NCBI GenBank assembly: GCA_963724195.1
Contig: CAVRTQ010000009.1
Location: 12,454-76,453, forward strand
Direction of reading: 5' to 3'
DNA length: 64,000 bases
From: Solirubrobacter sp963724195
Lineage (GTDB): Bacteria; Actinomycetota; Thermoleophilia; Solirubrobacterales; Solirubrobacteraceae
Under the pieces are notes generated by a model, which did no database searches, was not told where the DNA came from, and saw only the letters and a list, made by a program, of their open reading frames with translations. Shown here piece after piece: positions 44,408 to 53,400 of the stretch. The translations under genes and the position numbers were made by a program. Every line of letters begins with the position of its first letter. Positions within the stretch are counted from its first letter, which is position 1.

Positions 44408-45208
44408 GTGGCGGTGGCCCGCGCGCATGGTCTGCGCGTGGAGGAGCCCGTCATCCTCCGTGATCAGCTCAACGTGCTCGTCCATCTGCGGCCGGCGCCG
44501 GTCGTCGCGCGCGTGGCCGGGACGATCGCCGCGGTGCGCCCCGGCACGGCCTGGCAGGCGCGCGAGCTGAGCGTCGCGGGGCATCTCGCCCGCGCGGGCG
44601 CGCCCGTCGTGGCGCCCAGCGCCGAGCTCCCGCCCGGCCCGCACGAGTGCGACGGCCGCGTGCTGTCCTTCTGGGACTACGCGCCCACGGTGGAGGTCGA
44701 CGCGGCGACCGCGGGAGAAGCCCTCACGCAGTGCCACGAGGCGCTGCGCACCTACCGGGGTTCGCTGCCGCTGCTCGGCGGGATCAGCGAGGCCGAGGCG
44801 TTGCTGGCCCGCCTCGCCGCCGAGGAGCGGATCGACTCGGACAGCGCGACGTCGCTGCTGCTGCGCTTCCAGGACCTGATCCCGGTGCTGTCGGAGCTGC
44901 GCTCCCCGGTCCAGCCGCTCCACGGCGACGCGCACCTCGGCAACGTGCTGGGTGGCCCGCTGTGGAACGACTGGGAGGACACGTGCCTCGGCCCGGTCGG
45001 TTGGGACGCGGCCTGCCTGCTGGCCGGCCGCCACGGCCGCGAGCGCCAGGAGGCGGCGTATGCCGCCTCCCGGATGGGCGTCGATCCGGGGGAGCTGGGA
45101 CTGTGGATCGAAGCGCGCTCGCTGCAGGTGGAGGTGTGGCGCTACGTGAGCGCCGGCACCGCGTTGCCGTCGGGCTCCACCGGCACCGACGGCGACACCA
45201 GGAAGTAG
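44408..45208 (+). CDS. APH-fold phosphotransferase family protein
   Basis: About 266 residues with the kinase-like phosphotransferase core: HGDAHLGNVL (catalytic loop) and WNDWEDTCLGPVGWDAACLL (metal-binding region). Related enzymes phosphorylate aminoglycosides, homoserine or macrolides; the diverged N-lobe prevents choice. GTG 44408 (or 44414) follows nine bases after doxX. The C-terminus overlaps the convergent MFS gene by 67 bases. Confidence 0.83.
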   Translation: MAVARAHGLRVEEPVILRDQLNVLVHLRPAPVVARVAGTIAAVRPGTAWQARELSVAGHLARAGAPVVAPSAELPPGPHECDGRVLSFWDYAPTVEVDAATAGEALTQCHEALRTYRGSLPLLGGISEAEALLARLAAEERIDSDSATSLLLRFQDLIPVLSELRSPVQPLHGDAHLGNVLGGPLWNDWEDTCLGPVGWDAACLLAGRHGRERQEAAYAASRMGVDPGELGLWIEARSLQVEVWRYVSAGTALPSGSTGTDGDTRK

Positions 45209-46578
45209 GCCGCCAGCGCGCCGAGGATGGCCATGCCGGCGCCGACGGTGAGCGCGAGCTGGAAGCCCTCGGTCATCGCGTTGGGGAGCGCGCTGCCCGT
45301 TTCCAGCACCGTGTCGCGGCGTGAGTTGCCGATCGAGGCGAGGACCGCGAGGCCCAGCGCGCCGCCGATCTGCTGGCTCGTGTTGATCATGCCCGAGGCC
45401 AGGCCGGTCTCGTGGGGCTCGACGCCGGCCACGGCGGCGATCGTCATCGGCACGAACGCGAAGCCGAGGCCGAAGGCGCTGACGATCGACGGGCCGAGGA
45501 TGTCGGTGAGATAGCTGCCGCCGACCGAGATCTGCGAGAACCACAGCAGGCCGATCGCCGTCAGCAGCAGACCCGCGACCAGCACCGGCCGGACACCGAG
45601 GCGCGTGACGAGGGTGGACGCGATGCCCGCCGAGACGATGATGCCGCCGGCCAGCGGCAGATAGCCGAGCCCGGTCTTGAGCGCGTCGAAGCCGAGCACC
45701 TGCTGCAGGTAGAGCGAGATGAAGAAGAACATCGAGAACAGCGCGGCGGCGACGAGCAGACCGGTGATGTTCACACCGCGAACCGTACGCAGCCGGAAGA
45801 TGCCCGGGAACGGGACCAGCGGGGCCTTGTTGCGGAGCTCGATGAGCACGAAGACGGCGAGGATGGCGATCGCGAGACCGAGCATCACCAGCGTCTCGGC
45901 CGACGTCCAGCCGGCGTCGTTGGCGTTCACGAGCGAGTAGACGAGCAGCGACAGGCCGGCGGTGACGGTGACGGCGCCCGCGATGTCGAAGTGGCGATGG
46001 CCGTCCTCACGCGACTCGGGCAGCAGCCGCGGGGCCAGCAGCGCCGCGGCGACGCCGATCGGCACGTTCACGAACAGCACCCACTCCCAGCCGGCCCACT
46101 CGGTGAGCATGCCGCCGAGCAGCACGCCCGCGGCGCCGCCGGAACCGGCTACCGCACCCCAGACACCGAGCGCCTTGTTGCGTTCAGCACCCTCGGCGAA
46201 CATCGTGGTCACGAGCGAGAGCGCGGCCGGGGAGAGCAGCGCGGCGCCGAGACCCTGGACGGCGCGGGCGATGATGAGCTGGATGTCGGTCTGGGCGAAG
46301 CCGCCGGCGAGCGATGCACCCGCGAACACGACCAGGCCGATGATGAACAGGCGACGCCGGCCGAGCAGGTCGGCGAGACGACCGCCGAGCAGCAGGAAGC
46401 CGCCGAAGGTCAGCGTGTACGCGTTGACGACCCACGACAGATCGTCCTGGCTGAAGTTCAGCGCCTCGCCGATCGAGGGCAACGCGACGTTGACGATCGA
46501 CGCGTCGAGTACGACCACGAATTGCGCGGCCGCGAGGAGTACCAGCGCGAGCCAGCGCCGGTCTTGAGCTTGAGACAT
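45142..46578 (-). CDS. MFS efflux transporter, DHA2 family (14 helices)
   Basis: 478-residue drug:H+ antiporter of the EmrB/QacA type. Seen: FVVVLDASIVNVALPSI (motif D1), LGGRLADLLGRRRLFIIG (motif A), GSGGAAGVLLGGMLTEWAGWEWVLFVNVPIG (motif C and beyond, in parts), and fourteen hydrophobic segments. It is divergent from a TetR repressor, with strong -35 TTGACA and -10 TATTGT (18-bp spacer) at 46658-46629 on the minus strand. Repression by the TetR protein and induction by a substrate are likely. Confidence 0.93.
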   Translation of the reverse strand: MSQAQDRRWLALVLLAAAQFVVVLDASIVNVALPSIGEALNFSQDDLSWVVNAYTLTFGGFLLLGGRLADLLGRRRLFIIGLVVFAGASLAGGFAQTDIQLIIARAVQGLGAALLSPAALSLVTTMFAEGAERNKALGVWGAVAGSGGAAGVLLGGMLTEWAGWEWVLFVNVPIGVAAALLAPRLLPESREDGHRHFDIAGAVTVTAGLSLLVYSLVNANDAGWTSAETLVMLGLAIAILAVFVLIELRNKAPLVPFPGIFRLRTVRGVNITGLLVAAALFSMFFFISLYLQQVLGFDALKTGLGYLPLAGGIIVSAGIASTLVTRLGVRPVLVAGLLLTAIGLLWFSQISVGGSYLTDILGPSIVSAFGLGFAFVPMTIAAVAGVEPHETGLASGMINTSQQIGGALGLAVLASIGNSRRDTVLETGSALPNAMTEGFQLALTVGAGMAILGALAAYFLVSPSVPVEPDGNAVPALT

Positions 46579-46601
46579 GGAATGACCCCTGGGGAGGAAA
46601 G

Positions 46602-46668
46602 GGAATTGGAGTTCCGGTTCTGTTTAGCACAATACGGAGTTGAAGTTCCGTTTGTCAAGCCCTACAGT
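46602..46668. promoter_or_regulatory. Divergent promoters and operators of the tetR / MFS pair
   Basis: MFS promoter (minus): TTGACA (46658-46653) and TATTGT (46634-46629). tetR promoter (plus): TTGAAG (46640-46645) and TACAGT (46663-46668), 17-bp spacer, six bases before the ATG. Two 14-mers GGAATTGGAGTTCC (46602-46615) and GGAGTTGAAGTTCC (46636-46649), 34 bp apart, are the likely operators. The second lies between MFS -35 and -10 and over tetR -35; the first lies in the MFS leader. Confidence 0.65.
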
Positions 46669-46674
46669 CGACGT

Positions 46675-47262
46675 ATGTCCGTGATCCCTGAACGCCCGCT
46701 CCGCGCTGATGCGCGTCGCAACCGCGAGCGGGTGTTGGAGGGCGCCCGAGCGGTCTTTGCCGAGCACGGCCGCGACGCGCAGATGGACGATGTGGCCAAG
46801 CGCTCCGGCGTGGGTGTCGGCACCGTGTACCGCCACTTCCCGACCAAGGAAGCGCTCGTCTCCGCACTCGCGCTGTCGTTGTTCGAGCAGGTGCTGGCGT
46901 CGGCCCGCGCGGCGCTGGAGATCGAGGACCCGTGGGAGGCATTCACCACCGCCCTGTGGGGCGGCGTCGAGGTCCTGGCCGCCGACCGCGCGTTCACGGA
47001 GATCATCGGCCAGGCCGAGATGCCGTTCGGCACGGACCTCATCACCGAGATGAACGAGGTCTACTTCACGCTCGTCCAGCGGGCGAAGGACTCGGGCGAC
47101 CTGCGCCCGGACATCGTCATGGACGACATCCCGATGTTCACCTGCGGCATCGGCATGGCGACGGTCAAGCCGCACATGTGCCAGGCCGCGTGGCGCCGCC
47201 ACCTCGCGATCATCATCGACGGCCTACGCGCCGCGAACGCCTCAGGCCCGCTGCCGTCGTAG
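46675..47262 (+). CDS. TetR family transcriptional regulator
   Basis: 195-residue repressor. Seen: RNRERVLEGARAVFAEHGRDAQMDDVAKRSGVGVGTVYRHFPTKEAL in parts (HTH, about 16-62), then a ligand/dimer domain with WEAFTTALWGGVEVLAADRAF. It resembles the actinobacterial TetR_C group common beside MFS pumps. Promoter geometry makes its mRNA leaderless, and the two 14-mer dyads upstream are presumed targets. Confidence 0.93.
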   Translation: MSVIPERPLRADARRNRERVLEGARAVFAEHGRDAQMDDVAKRSGVGVGTVYRHFPTKEALVSALALSLFEQVLASARAALEIEDPWEAFTTALWGGVEVLAADRAFTEIIGQAEMPFGTDLITEMNEVYFTLVQRAKDSGDLRPDIVMDDIPMFTCGIGMATVKPHMCQAAWRRHLAIIIDGLRAANASGPLPS

Positions 47263-47272
47263 CCTTGGGGGC

Positions 47273-49089
47273 ATGAGCGCCCCCGAAACCGTGAGCGATC
47301 CCGAGCTGCAGGAGGTCGCCTGGGACCTCTCCGATCTGTTGAACGGAGCCTCAGGCGGTGACCCGCAGGCCGGCGTCGACGCGCTGCTCGCCGACGCGCA
47401 GACCCGCGCTGACGCCTTCGCCGACAGCTACGCCGGCAAGCTCGCCGAGATCGACGGCGCAGGCCTCGTCACCGCCATGCGCGAACTGGCGGAGATCGAG
47501 GAGATCGCCGCCCGCGCCGGCACGTACGCCCACCTCGCCTTCAGCACCGACACGCAGTCGCCGGCCAACGGCGCGCTGCTGCAGCGCGTCGAGGAGAAGG
47601 GCACCGCGATCGAGACCAAGCTGCTGTTCTTCCACCTCGAGTGGGCGGCGCTGGACGACGCGAAGGCCGAGGAGCTGCTCGCCACCGACGGGCTGGACTT
47701 CGCCCGCCACCACCTGGCGACGGCGCGCCGCTATCGCCCGCACCTGCTGAGCGAGCCCGAGGAGCGGATCCTCGCGGAGAAGCAGCTCTCCGGCCGGTCC
47801 GCGTGGACGCGCCTGTTCGAGGAGCAGACGGCGGCGATCACGGTCGACCTCGACGGTGCCGAGGTGCCGCTCGACGCCGCGCTCTCGAACCTGTTCAACC
47901 CGGACCGCGCGGTGCGCAAGGACGTCGCCGAGCGCGTCACGGCGGCGCTTCAGCCCGGGCTGCGCACGCGCGCCTACGCGTTCAACACGCTGCTCGCGGA
48001 CAAGATGGTCGACGACCGGCTGCGCGCCTACCCGCACTGGCTGGCCGCGCGCAATCTGAGAACGAGGCGTCCGACGAGTCGGTGCAGGCGCTGATCGAGG
48101 CCGTCCGCGCCCGCTCCGAGGTGCCGCGCCGCTGGTACCGCCTGAAGGCGCAGCTGCTGGGCATCGACAAGCTCGCGGACTACGACCGCATGGCCGCCGT
48201 CACGCAGGACAACGAGAAGATCAACTGGCCGGAGGCGAAGGAGATCGTCCGGGACGCGTACTCCACGTTCTCCGGCGAGCTGGGCGGGATCATCGACCAG
48301 TTCTTCGACAACGCGTGGATCGACGGCCCGGTGCGGCCGGGCAAGCGCGGCGGCGCGTTCTGCTCCTACGGCGTGCCTTCGCTGCACCCGTACGTGCTCT
48401 TGAACTACACGCACCTGCGCCGGGACGTGCTGACGCTCGCGCACGAGCTCGGGCACGGCGTGCACGCGGTGCTGGGCGGGTCGCAGGGCGTCTTCCACAT
48501 GGCCACGCCGCTGACGCTGGCCGAGACCGCGTCGGTGTTCGGCGAGACGCTGGTGTTCGGGCGCCTGCTGGAGGCCTCCCCCTCGCCGGAGTCCAAGCTC
48601 TCGCTGCTGGCCGAGTCGATCGAGGGCTCGATCGCGACCGTCTTCCGCCAGGTGGCGATGAACCGCTTCGAGCACCTCATCCACACGCAGCGGCGTGAGC
48701 AGGGTGAGCTCTCCGTCGACGACTTCGGCGCGCTGTGGGCGCAGTCGCAGGAGGAGCTGCTGGGCGACGCCGTCGAGGTCACCGAGAACTACCGCTCCTG
48801 GTGGTCCTACGTGCCGCACTTCGTCGCCTCCCCCGGCTACGTGTACGCCTACGCGTACGGGCAGCTGCTCGCGCTGGCGGTCTACGGCCGCTACGAGGAG
48901 GAGGGCGCCGGCTTCGAGGCCGACTACGTGAACCTGCTGCGCGCCGGCGGTTCCAAGTCGCCGGAGGAGCTCGGCCAGATCGTCGGCGTGGACCTCGCCG
49001 ACCCGGGCTTCTGGGACAAGGGCCTGGACCTCGTGGAGCGCAAGCTCGACGCGGCCGAGCAGGCCGCGCGCGACGCGGGCCGAATCTGA
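47273..49089 (+). CDS. pepF: M3 family oligoendopeptidase F, frameshifted
   Basis: About 605-residue cytosolic zinc peptidase cleaving oligopeptides. Seen: N-terminal alpha-helical domain (WDLSDLLNG, LAEIEEIAARAGTYAHLAFSTDT), zinc motif LAHELGHGVHAVLG (HExxH), downstream Glu in LAETASVFGET, and C-terminal YVYAYAYGQLLALAVY. One frame change near 48055, at ENEASDESVQALIEAV, where family sequence resumes in the next frame. TAGCCT seven bases before ATG suggests a leaderless start. Length and motifs match the PepF/M3B group. Confidence 0.93.
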
Positions 49090-49090
49090 C

Positions 49091-49172
49091 GCGTCGCCCA
49101 GGGGGCGACGCTTGGGCGAGTTCGCCGAAGCCGCGCCGGGCGCGACGCGCCGCGCGAACTCGCGGGGCGCGC
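49091..49172. terminator. Hairpins between pepF and the M20 gene
   Basis: GCGTCGCC / GGCGACGC (49091-49098, 49104-49111) immediately follows the pepF stop, and GCGAGTTCGC / GCGCGAACTCGC-type arms follow within the same 82-base convergent gap. No T-run. Placement suggests a bidirectional terminator. Confidence 0.5.
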
Positions 49173-50360
49173 CTACGTCATCGCGACGGCCCGCACGATC
49201 GTGCGGGCCACCGTGGCGAGTTCGTCGATCGAGACGGACTCGTCGACGGCGTGCGCGAGCTCGATGTCGCGCGTGCCGACCATCACGGCGGGGATGCCGC
49301 GGGCGGTGAACAGGCGCATGTCGGCGCCCCACGGGACGCCGGCGAGCGGCGCTTGGCCGGTCTCGGCGGCGAGCGCACGCTGCACCACGCCGACCCACGG
49401 CTCGTCGGTGCGCGTCTCCCCCGACGCGAACGCGCCCCCCTCCCAGGTGAGCACGCAGCGTGGGAGCCCGTCGTCGAGTGCTTCGTCCACGACGCGCTGC
49501 AACTCGGCCCGCGCCGTTTCGACGTCCTTGCCGACCGGCACGCCGAGGCGGCCCTCGAAGGTCAGTTGGTCGGGGACCATGCTCGACCACTCGCCCGCGG
49601 CGACGCGGCCGACGAGCAGCGGGTACGGCAGCGTGAGCTCGCGCATCAGCGGGTGCGTCACCTGCGCGTTGACGGCACGCTCGTGCGCGGCGAACGCCTG
49701 GTGCACGTTGACGTAGCGGTCGATCGCCGAGTGTCCGGCGAGTCGCTCAGCCGCGTGCGCGGCGACGCCGCGGACCTCGCCCTTGAAGGTGAGGGCGCCC
49801 GCTTGTGCGCACACGACGCGGAGGCCGGTCGGCTCGGGGAGCAGCGCGGCGTCGAAGTTCGCGTCTCTTTCGAGCTCCGCGAACGTGCCGAGCCCGCCGT
49901 CTTCCTCCGAGGAGACGGCCATCAGCACGACCTCGGGGCGTTCGTGCTCGCGCAGCGCGGCGAGCGCGTGGAGCGCCGCGACGACCGGGCCCTTCATGTC
50001 CACGGAGCCGCGGCCGTGGAGCCGCCCGCCCTCCACCGCGCCGGACCACGGGCCGAGCCGCCAGGGCTCCGTGCCGGGCGAGACGACGTCGACGTGGCCG
50101 TCGATCGCGATCCGGCCGGGCCGCGTCCCGGGCAGCGTCACCGTGAGGCCCCACAGCTCGTCGCGCGGCGCCTCCTCCCCGGGGTGGTCCGGGTGGGCGC
50201 GGAGAACGTCCAGGTCGTGCTGGTGCAGATCGGTGTCCAGCCCGAGCGCTGCCGCCTGTTCGGCGAGCCGCTCGAGCGCCGCGCGCTCGTCACCGGTCAC
50301 GCTCGGAACCTGCAAAAACGCCGCGGCGTCGCGGACCAGAGCGTCCACATCAAGTCCCAT
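49173..50360 (-). CDS. M20 family metallopeptidase (ArgE/DapE type)
   Basis: 395-residue di-zinc amidohydrolase. Seen: IDGHVDVVSPG (first metal His/Asp), LHGRGSVDMKGPVVAAL, the catalytic SSEEDGGLGT, LPEPTGLRVVCAQAGALTF and a C-terminal WGADMRLFTARGIPAVMVG. Members deacylate N-acyl amino acids or succinyl-diaminopimelate; no biosynthetic neighbours help to choose. TAGGCT nine bases before the ATG fits a leaderless promoter. Confidence 0.9.
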   Translation of the reverse strand: MGLDVDALVRDAAAFLQVPSVTGDERAALERLAEQAAALGLDTDLHQHDLDVLRAHPDHPGEEAPRDELWGLTVTLPGTRPGRIAIDGHVDVVSPGTEPWRLGPWSGAVEGGRLHGRGSVDMKGPVVAALHALAALREHERPEVVLMAVSSEEDGGLGTFAELERDANFDAALLPEPTGLRVVCAQAGALTFKGEVRGVAAHAAERLAGHSAIDRYVNVHQAFAAHERAVNAQVTHPLMRELTLPYPLLVGRVAAGEWSSMVPDQLTFEGRLGVPVGKDVETARAELQRVVDEALDDGLPRCVLTWEGGAFASGETRTDEPWVGVVQRALAAETGQAPLAGVPWGADMRLFTARGIPAVMVGTRDIELAHAVDESVSIDELATVARTIVRAVAMT

Positions 50361-50441
50361 TTCGAGGCGAGCCTAGTACGTCCGTCCTTGCCTAAACCAT
50401 TGGGGAGGGCATAAGACAGTTCCTCACCAGATGATCGACAC

Positions 50442-50972
50442 ATGTCCGCGCCACTCGTCGAGGCTGCCTCGCTCGAACTCCGCTTCGGTCATCGTGCCGC
50501 GTTGTCCGGCGTCAGCATCGCCGTCGGGCCGGGTCAGATCCAGGGGCTGATCGGGCCGCGCGGATCCGGCAAGAGCGTGCTGCTGCGTGTCCTGTCCGGC
50601 GAGATGGCACCCAGCGGCGGGTTCGTGAGCGCCAAGAACGTCGTGCTCGTCGCGGACGCGGAGGGCTCGCCGCTGCTGCTCGCCCGCGCCCTGGCCGGCC
50701 AGCCTGCGGTGCTGCTCGTCGACGAGCCGACCACCGGATTCACGGCCGAGACCCGCGCCGCGGTCCGCGCACTCGTGCTCCGCCACTCGACCCGCGGCGG
50801 CGCCGCGATCTGGGCCACCCCGCGCCTGGACGTCCTGCACGGACTCGCCTCCGGGGTCACCTTGTTGGCCGGCGGACGGGTCCGCTACTCGGGCAGTGTC
50901 GAAGCGCTCGTTTTGCGCTCGCTGGCGCGCTCCGCGGAGGATGTCGCGGACGACATCTTCCGCGCCGCGTAA
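50442..50972 (+). CDS. Reduced ABC-type ATPase lacking Q-loop, signature and H-loop
   Basis: 176 residues, much shorter than a normal ABC ATPase (about 220-250). Seen: ABC beta-sheet start, Walker A GPRGSGKSVLLRVLSGE (about 39-55), Walker B with D-loop start VLLVDEPTTGFTAETR (about 89-105), and final GGRVRYSGSVEAL. Missing: the Q-loop and helical domain with the LSGGQ signature, and the H-loop histidine (IWATPRLD in its place). One intact frame and a normal C-terminus argue for a real, altered protein. It is followed 68 bp on by an XRE-cupin regulator. Role unknown; transport is unlikely. Confidence 0.7.
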   Translation: MSAPLVEAASLELRFGHRAALSGVSIAVGPGQIQGLIGPRGSGKSVLLRVLSGEMAPSGGFVSAKNVVLVADAEGSPLLLARALAGQPAVLLVDEPTTGFTAETRAAVRALVLRHSTRGGAAIWATPRLDVLHGLASGVTLLAGGRVRYSGSVEALVLRSLARSAEDVADDIFRAA

Positions 50973-51040
50973 CCGTCATCAAACCCGCGCGCAGAGTTAT
51001 GTGACGGTTTCTGGCGCGTCGCGCGTTAGTCTGGAAGACG

Positions 51041-51598
51041 GTGCTTAGTGGCTTTCCTTCCACCAACGGTTTCGAAACCGACCTCGGCGCGCGTGTGCGA
51101 ACGCTCCGCCGCGAACGCGGGCTGACCCTCAAGGGTCTCGGCCGGCTCGCTGGTCTGTCCCACCCCTTCCTCTCCCAGGTCGAGCGAGGACTGGCCCGCC
51201 CGAGCGTCAGCTCGGTCGAGCGGATCGCCGCCGCCCTGGACGTCTCGGTCGCCCACCTCTGGTCCCCGCCCCGCCAGGGCGACGCCGTCCGCGTCGTCCG
51301 CTCCGGCGAGGGCGCGGTCGCCGAACACACCGGCGCCACCTACCGCGAGCTCCCCGGCGAGCCCGCCGCCCCCACCTTGCGCGAGTGGACCGCCTCCAAT
51401 CGCCGCTGGCCGGCCGACTCGGCGGTCGAGCGCGGCGAAGTCGCCGTGTACGTCGCGCGCGGCTCGGTCGAGGTGGACGTCAACGGCAGCGTGTATGCGC
51501 TGGGCGAGGGCGACACCCTGCGCTTCGACGGGTCGCTTCCGCACCGCATGCGCCGTGCCGGTGGCACGTCCACGCGCGCGCTCGTCGTCACCTCGTAG
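51041..51598 (+). CDS. XRE family regulator with C-terminal cupin domain
   Basis: 185 residues: HTH_3 domain (ARVRTLRRERGLTLKGLGRLAGLSHPFLSQVERGLARPSVSSVERIAAALDV in parts, about 17-69), then a single cupin barrel (VERGEVAVYVARGSVEVDVNG, LGEGDTLRFDGSLPHRMRRAG). This is the PuuR/SutR-like architecture in which a small metabolite binds the cupin. GTG 51041 preceded by TAGTCT (51027-51032). Ends in front of repeat C. Confidence 0.9.
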   Translation: MLSGFPSTNGFETDLGARVRTLRRERGLTLKGLGRLAGLSHPFLSQVERGLARPSVSSVERIAAALDVSVAHLWSPPRQGDAVRVVRSGEGAVAEHTGATYRELPGEPAAPTLREWTASNRRWPADSAVERGEVAVYVARGSVEVDVNGSVYALGEGDTLRFDGSLPHRMRRAGGTSTRALVVTS

Positions 51599-51636
51599 AA
51601 CGTCACGGCGAGCACGTCGGGCGCCGGCGTGCTGCG

Positions 51637-51982
51637 AGGCGGGTGCCCCGCACTGCGTGAACGCCTCGCGTTCACGTCTTCCCACGCCGAGGGACGGTCC
51701 ACGCCACGCGAGCGTTCACTAACTCGCGATATACGCGAGTTAGGCATCGCTCGCGTGCCCGGGTGGCGCGTTGCCGCTCACTCGCACGCGAGGCGATTGG
51801 TCAACCGCTGGTTGACCAACTCGGCGTTCGCGTGGCACGCGGGTGGGTTGGAGCGCGGCCGCCCGCGCCCGGGCGCACCCGGTGCAACCGGCTCACCCGC
51901 ACAAGAGCGCACCGGCCGCCGCGGGTTAAGCGAGTCGCACGCGAAGCGCGAGTTGCTTGACGCGCGGCCCGACGGTGTGCTC
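51637..51982 (+). repeat. Hairpin-rich mosaic repeat, copy C (longest)
   Basis: The gap 51599-51990 contains, in order: a 83-base module shared with copy A (51637-51719, with GTGAACGC / GCGTTCAC); stem TAACTCGCG-ATATA-CGCGAGTTA (51720-51742); a 32-base block shared with A (51748-51779); stem TTGGTCAACC-GCT-GGTTGACCAA (51797-51819); a 122-base module shared with B (51861-51982), ending in a stem at 51925-51961. Convergent genes end on either side. Copies A and B each look like partial versions of C. Confidence 0.8.
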
Positions 51983-51990
51983 GCCGTTCA

Positions 51991-52755
51991 CTACGGCCGG
52001 TTGGCCAACTCGGGCGGAGGATCGCCGCCGCCGAGCAACCCCTTCGCCGCCCGGCTCAACGCCGCCATGGCCACGCCGAGCGGCCCCGGCCCGTAGCTCA
52101 CCCGCGGAATCCCGAGCCGCGCCAACTCCTCCAGCTTCGGCCCACCGGCCCCGCCGAACACGCTGATCGGCCCGCGGATCTTGATCACGAGCTGCTCCAA
52201 CGTCTCCACGTCGCTCACGCCCGGCACGAACACGACGTCGGCGCCCGCCCCGAGGTACGCGCGGGCGCGCTCGACGGCCTCGTCGAACTCCAGTCCTTCG
52301 AGGAACACGTCGGTCCGCGCGTTGATCACCACCGGCACGCCGGCGGCCTCGCCGGCGGCCCGGGCCGCGGCGACCGCGGCGACGTGCGCCTCGACCGGGA
52401 CCAGCCCACCGCTGCCCGTCGAGTCCTCCAGGTTGCAGCCCACCGCGCCGGCCTCGATCGCGCGCGCCACGGTGGCGCCCGCGTCGCCGAAGCCGCGCTC
52501 CAGGTCGGCGGTCACCGGCAACTCGACGGCGCGGGCGACCACGCGCACGGAGTCCAGCATCTCGTCGAGCGGGATCTGCTCGCCGTCCTCGTAGCCGCGG
52601 GCGGCGGCGATGGACCAGCTGGCGGTGGCGATCGCGCGCGCTCCGGCGTCCGCGACCACGCGCGCGCTGACGGCGTCCCAGGCGTTGACCAGGACGAGCG
52701 GCTCGGGCGCGGCGTGCAGGCGGCGCAGCTCTTCGGCTTTCTCTCGCTGGGTCAT
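51991..52755 (-). CDS. Isocitrate lyase/PEP mutase family protein
   Basis: 254-residue TIM-barrel enzyme of the ICL/PEP-mutase superfamily (phosphonate, 2-methylisocitrate or oxaloacetate carbon-bond lyases). Seen: LVNAWDAVSARVVADAGARAIATAS, VTADLERGFGD (metal loop), GCNLEDSTG, and VVINARTDVFL. The KKCGH lyase motif is absent, so true isocitrate lyase is excluded; closest to the uncharacterised actinobacterial 'PEP phosphonomutase' group. ATG 52755 overlaps the methyltransferase stop (ATGA). Confidence 0.85.
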   Translation of the reverse strand: MTQREKAEELRRLHAAPEPLVLVNAWDAVSARVVADAGARAIATASWSIAAARGYEDGEQIPLDEMLDSVRVVARAVELPVTADLERGFGDAGATVARAIEAGAVGCNLEDSTGSGGLVPVEAHVAAVAAARAAGEAAGVPVVINARTDVFLEGLEFDEAVERARAYLGAGADVVFVPGVSDVETLEQLVIKIRGPISVFGGAGGPKLEELARLGIPRVSYGPGPLGVAMAALSRAAKGLLGGGDPPPELANRP

Positions 52756-53379
52756 GCTCCGGAGCCTTTCAGACGCATCCGGTGGATCGCTCCCTGGCGG
52801 ATCTCCTTGGCGACGCGGGTCTCGATCGAGAACACCTCGGCCGCCCGCTCGAGGAACGGCTCGCGCCTCACGCCGGCCGGGGTCGGCGAGCCAGATCTCC
52901 CCGCGCGCGTCGATCAGCCGCGGCAGCAGCGGGAGCAGCGCCACGCCGTTGCGCGCCTCGTACAGGACGTCGGACGCCAACACCAGGTCCCACGGCGCCC
53001 GCGCGACGATCGCTTCGGGCGCGGCCCAGTCCACGCACAACCCTTCGATCGTCAACCCGTTGCGCGCGGCGTTGCGCTCGAGCAGCGTGATCGAGTCCGG
53101 GGCCCAGTCCGTGGCGGTCACGCGCCCCCCGGCCGCGGCGGCCGCGAGGCTCACCAGCCCGAGCCCGCAGCCGAGCTCCAACGTCCGCGCACCGCGCAAC
53201 GCGCGCGCACCCACGACCCGCGCCAGCGCCGTCGCGCTCGGCCACAGCTCCGCCCAGTAGGGCAGGAACTCGTCGCGGGAGAACTCCTCCTCGCTGAGCA
53301 GCGCTTCGGCGTCACGCGGGCGCAGCAGGACCAGGTCCCGCCCGGCCACACCGACCACCTCTTCGACCAGATCGTCCAC
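52752..53379 (-). CDS. Class I SAM-dependent methyltransferase (NNMT/PNMT-like, ETFBKMT-type), frameshifted
   Basis: About 210 residues. Seen: LPYWAELWPSATALARVV, the SAM loop TLELGCGLGLVSLAAAAAGG, TATDWAPDSITLLERNAARNGL and ASDVLYEARN. This N-terminal sequence (YWAELWPSA) typifies the protein-lysine methyltransferase-like family 16 group. The frame changes near 52868, and the family end FLERAAEVFSIETRVAKE runs to a TGA at 52752-52754. GTG 53379 is chosen; a TTG at 53400 would make it overlap the lacI start. Confidence 0.82.
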
Positions 53380-53400
53380 TTGAGCCGTAGGATGGCTCAA
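53380..53400. promoter_or_regulatory. Dyad covering the divergent methyltransferase / lacI starts
   Basis: TTGAGCC-GTAGGAT-GGCTCAA, perfect 7-base arms, spans the 12-bp gap between the two genes and the lacI ATG (53392). Binding there by the LacI protein would block both genes. This is inference from symmetry and place. Confidence 0.5.
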
